Positions 7,013 to 10,157 of a stretch of 10,157 nt of DNA are shown piece by piece. How positions within the stretch are numbered: the stretch's first letter is position 1; each line of letters begins with the position of its first letter. The DNA lies in assembly GCA_030743445.1 (NCBI GenBank), contig JASLSL010000281.1, forward strand, positions 1 to 10,157, read 5' to 3'. The position numbers and the translations under genes were made by a program. This stretch comes from Alphaproteobacteria bacterium (GTDB lineage Bacteria > Pseudomonadota > Alphaproteobacteria > UBA8366). The notes under the pieces were generated by a model that saw nothing but the letters and a program-made list of their open reading frames with translations, did no database searches and was not told where the DNA came from.

Positions 7013-7777
7013 TCAGGTCCGGAAGTCCGAGCCCTCGCGGTCGAGCTTGCGGACCATCGCGTCCCATTCGAGCTGTCCCGCGTCGTTCTTGCGGAAGCGC
7101 TCCATCTTGCGCTCGCCGGTCACCTCGACGACCTCGTCCGGCATCATGATCAGCTCGGCGCCGGTCGACTGCGCCGCGATCTGAATTTGGCACGAGACCT
7201 CCATGTAATACATGTTGCGGAACGTCTCGGGGATCGTTCGGCCGAGCGCCAGCGATCCATGGTTGCGCAACAGGATGCAGTTGGCCTCCGTGATGTCGCG
7301 GCCGAGGCTCTCGCGCTCGTCGAGGTCGACCGCCGGTCCTTCGTAGTCGTGATAGGCGACGTCCGAGAGGACGTAGAGCGAATGCTGCGAGAGCGGCAGC
7401 AGCCCGTCCTTCTGCGAGGCGACGGCGATGCTGGCGGTTGTGTGCAGGTGGGCGGCACAATTCACGTCCGGGCGCGCCATGTAGCAGCCGCTGTGGATCG
7501 TGAAACCGGCGAAGTTGAACTCACCGTCGGCGCCGATGACGTTGCCGTCGAGGTCGAGCTTGACCAGGCTGGACGCGGTCACCTCGTCGAACATCTCGCC
7601 GTACTGATTAATGAGAAAATGATTGTCCTCTCCCGGCACCCGGGCCGAGAGGTGGGTGTAGACGAGGTCGGTCCATTTCAGCTTGTGGACGACGCGGTAG
7701 AGCGCAGCGAGGTTGCACCTCGTCTCCCATTCGGCATCGCTCATCTTCGATTTTTCCGCCAGCTTGGTGACTGCCAT
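7013..7777 (-). CDS. Class II aldolase/adducin-family protein
   Basis: A 254-residue protein with the class II aldolase/adducin N-terminal fold. The start ATG (7775-7777) has AGAGGAG seven nt upstream; the frame runs open further but without another supported start. Family signatures are YTHLSARVPG (40-49), AGFTIHSGCYMARPDV (90-105), the metal-binding pair H110 and H112 in AAHLHT, GLLPLSQHS (125-133) and the third metal ligand H173 in RNHGSL. By family knowledge these His bind Zn2+ or another divalent ion, and true aldolases cleave sugar phosphates. Here the Glu used as acid/base by fuculose-phosphate aldolase is Gly91, and this AGF.IHS version is the one seen in adducin-like and uncharacterised bacterial members. 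I therefore do not assign an aldolase reaction. It is probably cytoplasmic. It sits upstream of the acyl-CoA dehydrogenase on the same strand but a strong terminator separates them. Confidence 0.9.
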   Translation of the reverse strand: MAVTKLAEKSKMSDAEWETRCNLAALYRVVHKLKWTDLVYTHLSARVPGEDNHFLINQYGEMFDEVTASSLVKLDLDGNVIGADGEFNFAGFTIHSGCYMARPDVNCAAHLHTTASIAVASQKDGLLPLSQHSLYVLSDVAYHDYEGPAVDLDERESLGRDITEANCILLRNHGSLALGRTIPETFRNMYYMEVSCQIQIAAQSTGAELIMMPDEVVEVTGERKMERFRKNDAGQLEWDAMVRKLDREGSDFRT

Positions 7778-7866
7778 TCTTATTCTCCTCTTGCTCTTTA
7801 GCTTACGTCCCCATGAATTCGACCTTACCCATTGCGCCGCGAGCCGGCGCGCCGATTCGGGCAGCA

Positions 7867-7895
7867 AAGATAGTTCATCCAATCCGGCGGGGCAA
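7867..7895 (-). promoter_or_regulatory. Candidate sigma70-type promoter for the aldolase-family gene
   Basis: On the minus strand TTGCCC (7890-7895) and TATCTT (7867-7872) are separated by exactly 17 bp, with 4 of 6 matches to each consensus hexamer. The -10 lies about 90 bp upstream of the aldolase-family ATG, just downstream of the small-protein stop. It was found by eye and is not verified. Confidence 0.3.
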
Positions 7896-7898
7896 AGG

Positions 7899-8108
7899 TC
7901 AGTCCTGGGGCGGTAACCGTTCCGCGTCTTCCGGCGCGCCGGTCTCACCGGCCCCGTCAGCCCGGTCGGGCTCGTAGACCTCGCCGGCCTTCTCGGCCTT
8001 CCGCCGGTCGGCCTTTTCCTTCCTGGCCGCCGCGCGCGCCGCTTTCTTGGCGGCCTTCGCCTTCTCGCGTTCCCTGCGTTCGAATCCGTAACTCGTCTTG
8101 CGGGCCAT
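7899..8108 (-). CDS. Small Lys/Arg/Ala-rich conserved hypothetical protein
   Basis: A 69-residue protein starting at ATG 8106-8108 with AAAGGA five nt upstream. The opening KTSYGFERRERE resembles a small uncharacterised protein common in alphaproteobacteria. Residues about 10-42 form one very basic, Ala-rich helix (repeats of KAAKKAARAAARKEK type) that could be a coiled coil or bind nucleic acid. The tail (about 43-69) is acidic and proline-containing and probably disordered. There is no signal peptide, membrane segment or known domain. It precedes the aldolase-family gene on the same strand with a gap of about 120 bp that may contain a promoter, so they may be separate units. Function unknown; the coding call rests on the good ribosome site and the familiar N-terminus. 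Confidence 0.7.
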   Translation of the reverse strand: MARKTSYGFERREREKAKAAKKAARAAARKEKADRRKAEKAGEVYEPDRADGAGETGAPEDAERLPPQD

Positions 8109-8346
8109 TTCGATCCTTTCCCTGGGGCGGCGTTACCCGCCTAGCATGCGGCAACCGGCCGCCGCTGGCAAATTCCAGGCTATTTCTTTTCGAACACCCA
8201 GACGCCGGCGGGCGTCCTTCCCCTAAATGTTTGCTTCCGCTACTGGAGAAAGGCGGTCAATTGACCACGGATATCATGCGGGTTGACCGGTTCGGCAACG
8301 AGCACGAGGCAAAGGGTGTGGTTATCACAAACGGTAGATAGAGAAC

Positions 8347-8422
8347 TGGTGCCGCCTCCAGGAATCGAACCCGGGACCTGCGGTTTACAAAACCGCTGCT
8401 CTACCAACTGAGCTAAGGCGGC
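8347..8422 (-). tRNA. trnT: tRNA-Thr (anticodon UGU), CCA encoded
   Basis: The minus strand folds as a complete cloverleaf: acceptor GCCGCCT pairs with AGGCGGC, D stem GCTC with GAGC around AGTTGGTA, anticodon stem GCGGT with ACCGC, and T arm CCGGG-TTCGATT-CCTGG. The anticodon loop is TTTGTAA, giving anticodon UGU, which reads ACA and probably other Thr codons. The discriminator A at 8350 is followed by CCA at 8347-8349 in the DNA. Eight bases upstream of the 5' end is TAGGTT, a possible -10 with a GC-rich discriminator, but no clear -35 is seen. Confidence 0.97.
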
Positions 8423-8781
8423 ACGCGCGCAACCTAGACCATCGCGTGGATCGGGGGAAGGGCGCCGACCAACCGCCGCATTCGCCAGCCGGTCCCGCCT
8501 GGCTCGAACGTCGCCGAGTTGGAATATTACGCCATGGCTTGGTCCGGCCGAGCCTCGCGACATCGAAGAAACAGTTGCCCGTCGCTCATTGTCGAACCAT
8601 ATTGCTGGACACGTCCGCGGGGCGGAAATCAAGTGTTCGTATCTGTACACGGCATGGCGAATAACCCGGCGACGAACAGCGGCGTGAAGAGGCGGATCGA
8701 GATGTTCGAAACTGCGGGTAAAATTCGAGGCCTGCAAAGGACCGTCTTTTCGCCTCCGGGGACGGCTTTAGCATCTAAGCC
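8423..8781. other. Intergenic region between tRNA-Thr and the radical SAM gene
   Basis: These 359 bp hold no coding frame I can support. The short frames here encode Arg/Pro/Ser-rich strings with no family resemblance and no ribosome sites. Points of note are TAAAAT at 8719-8724, a possible -10 for the radical SAM gene without a convincing -35, and a weak CCGTC/GACGG stem shortly before the start codon. No copy of the tRNA 3' end, which would mark an integration site, was found here. Confidence 0.5.
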
Positions 8782-10157
8782 ATGATCAGTGAAAAATTAG
8801 TCGTTTTACTTAATCCTCCCGGAAAGAAGAACTATATCCGGGATTATTACTGTAGTAAGACGTCGAAGTCGGACTATTCCTATACACCCGTCGATTTTCT
8901 ATACATCGGCGCGTACTTGAAGTCTTCGTGCAAACTGCAATACATCGACTGCATCATCGACAATATATCTCCCGATCGCCTGTTGGAACGATTGTCCGAG
9001 TTGCGCCCCGACATTGTCGTAACGCTGACCGGATACGTCTCGTGGCGCGAGGACTTCGCTCTGTTCGGCAAGATCAAGGCCGCCCTGCCTTCGACCCGCC
9101 TGGTTGGATCGGGCGATATTCTGCTCGGCTCGAATCTGGAACTGCTGTTCGGTAACAGTTTTCTGGACGCTATACTTTACGATTTCTCGTCTTCCGAAAT
9201 AATAGACTATTGTTCAGGAGTAAAAAGAGAGTTTGAGGATATATCCTACAAAGACGAGGACAATAATATTGTCCGAAATATTTCGAATCCGAGGAAAAAG
9301 GTCGAGGAAATTAGTATCGGGATCCCCCCGCACGACATCTTTCCGCTGGCGAAGTACGAGTACTCGTTCATCAGGCGGAAGCCGTTCGCAACGGTGCTCA
9401 CCGACTATTCGTGCCCCTACAGATGCACGTTCTGCATCATGAGCACGCTGGGTTACAAATACAGAAGCGTCGCCGACATCATCGGCGAGTTGGATTACCT
9501 GAAGGAGCGAGGAATAAAGGAAATCTATTTCGCCGATCAGACCTTCGGCGCGAACAAGAAGAATACGCGCAACCTGCTGGAACAAATGCGGGAAAAGGAC
9601 TACCGGTTCAGCTGGGTGTGCTTCAGCCGGGCCGATACGATCAACCAGAGCAACATCGGCCTCATGAAGGCGACGGGCTGCCATACGATAATTTTCGGGG
9701 TCGAATTCGGCAACGATGACAATTTGGAGGCGACGAAAAAGGATTTGGTGACGAGTCAAATAGACAGTGCGATCGACTTATGCCGAGAGCACGGTATACG
9801 GACCGTTGGCACCTTCATGTTGGGCGAGGCGACCCATACGGTCGACGACCTGCGGGATATCGTCGACTATTCGACCTCGCTGGAATTGGATTTCGCGTCC
9901 TTCAATGTCTACGTGCCGCGGGTCGACGACTATCTGAAGTCGTTGGGGGACCTGGACGCGGTCGATTGCTACGACCAGAGCGGCGCCGAGGTAAAATCGT
10001 TCTCCCCGAAAATCAGCGACGACGTTCTCGCGACTTATCACCGGCTCGCGCGCCGTCGGTTTTATTTGCGGCCCGGCTACATTTTGAGACGCCTGGCCAT
10101 GGTCAAGACATTCGTCGAATTGAAAATACTGGCTCGGGAAAGCTTTTACCTTCTACG
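8782..10157 (+). CDS. B12-binding-domain radical SAM protein, 3' partial
   Basis: The frame opens at ATG 8782 right after an in-frame TAA (8776-8778) and stays open to the right edge, giving 458 residues. Residues about 5-145 look like the cobalamin-binding Rossmann-like domain found before many radical SAM cores (LVVLLNPPG start, FLYIGAYLK, RPDIVVTLTGY, a VGSGD turn). The radical SAM core follows: SCPYRCTFC carries the CxxxCxxC cluster ligands at Cys211, Cys215 and Cys218 (first at 9412-9414), then YFADQTFG, GVEFGND (GIESG-like SAM contact) and GIRTVGTFMLG. RRFYLRPGYILRRL (about 425-438) is typical of the C-terminal part of this class. Such class B enzymes generate a 5'-deoxyadenosyl radical and often methylate or rearrange lipids, sugars or natural products; the substrate here is unknown. 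No ribosome site precedes the ATG. The first half uses many ATA, AGA, AGG, TTA and AAT codons and is AT-rich, unlike its neighbours, suggesting acquisition by transfer. Confidence 0.92.
   Translation, partial: MISEKLVVLLNPPGKKNYIRDYYCSKTSKSDYSYTPVDFLYIGAYLKSSCKLQYIDCIIDNISPDRLLERLSELRPDIVVTLTGYVSWREDFALFGKIKAALPSTRLVGSGDILLGSNLELLFGNSFLDAILYDFSSSEIIDYCSGVKREFEDISYKDEDNNIVRNISNPRKKVEEISIGIPPHDIFPLAKYEYSFIRRKPFATVLTDYSCPYRCTFCIMSTLGYKYRSVADIIGELDYLKERGIKEIYFADQTFGANKKNTRNLLEQMREKDYRFSWVCFSRADTINQSNIGLMKATGCHTIIFGVEFGNDDNLEATKKDLVTSQIDSAIDLCREHGIRTVGTFMLGEATHTVDDLRDIVDYSTSLELDFASFNVYVPRVDDYLKSLGDLDAVDCYDQSGAEVKSFSPKISDDVLATYHRLARRRFYLRPGYILRRLAMVKTFVELKILARESFYLL

Noticed and set aside
8240..8737. 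Minus-strand frame of 165 codons covering tRNA-Thr
   Set aside because: Its core (LVEQRFCKPQVPGSIPGGG) is the translated tRNA gene, a well-known false protein.
8347..8781. tRNA-Thr as the attachment site of an integrated island leading to the radical SAM gene
   Set aside because: Integrases normally use the tRNA 3' end, which points away from the AT-rich gene. No duplicate of the tRNA 3' end and no integrase were seen.
9214..9759. Minus-strand frame of 181 codons antisense to the radical SAM core
   Set aside because: It overlaps the CxxxCxxC region of the recognisable plus-strand gene and shows no family features.

Overview
The window looks like chromosomal DNA from a high-GC alphaproteobacterium, probably an uncultured Rhodospirillales- or Rhizobiales-like lineage. 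The evidence is very high GC in most genes, a protein of the alphaproteobacterial TIGR02186/Alph_Pro_TM type, a small Lys/Arg-rich protein with a KTSYGFERR start familiar from that class, and an intergenic palindromic CCCTCTCCCGC/GCGGGAGAGGG repeat common in those genomes. Family names come from recognising motifs by eye; no database search was made.

Layout, left to right. (1) Bases 1-2394 (+) hold the 3' part of a large TPR-CHAT protein: 42-residue TPR units followed by a caspase-like CHAT domain with a visible His/Cys pair. (2) Bases 2409-4570 (-) hold a sulfur-flavoured group: a rhodanese-domain protein, a TauE/SafE-family permease and a membrane-anchored TIGR02186 protein. The last two are separated by only 2 bp. 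(3) At 4639-4672 a 17-bp sequence is repeated twice in tandem between the divergent rhodanese and SDR genes. (4) Bases 4721-5587 (+) encode a PECR-like short-chain dehydrogenase. (5) Bases 5595-5740 are a nested palindromic repeat between convergent genes. (6) Bases 5744-6898 (-) encode an acyl-CoA dehydrogenase interrupted by an in-frame TAG at 6047-6049. (7) Bases 7013-7777 (-) encode a class II aldolase/adducin-family protein, followed by a strong UUCG-tetraloop terminator. (8) Bases 7899-8108 (-) encode the small basic protein. (9) Bases 8347-8422 (-) are tRNA-Thr(UGU) with an encoded CCA. (10) From 8782 to the right edge (+) runs an open-ended B12-binding radical SAM gene whose first half is much more AT-rich than the rest of the window.

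How the genes may work together: rhodanese, TauE/SafE permease and TIGR02186 protein plausibly handle sulfane sulfur, sulfite or organosulfonates at the membrane. The SDR and acyl-CoA dehydrogenase are both of acyl-CoA-metabolising types, and the aldolase-like protein may belong to the same catabolic neighbourhood; substrates cannot be read from sequence. The TPR-CHAT and radical SAM genes run off the window edges, so their partners are not visible. No CRISPR array, insertion sequence or integrase was seen. The most notable points are the amber codon in the acyl-CoA dehydrogenase, the SDR without its usual Tyr/Lys pair, the TPR-CHAT protease without a visible partner, and the compositionally foreign radical SAM gene next to a tRNA.
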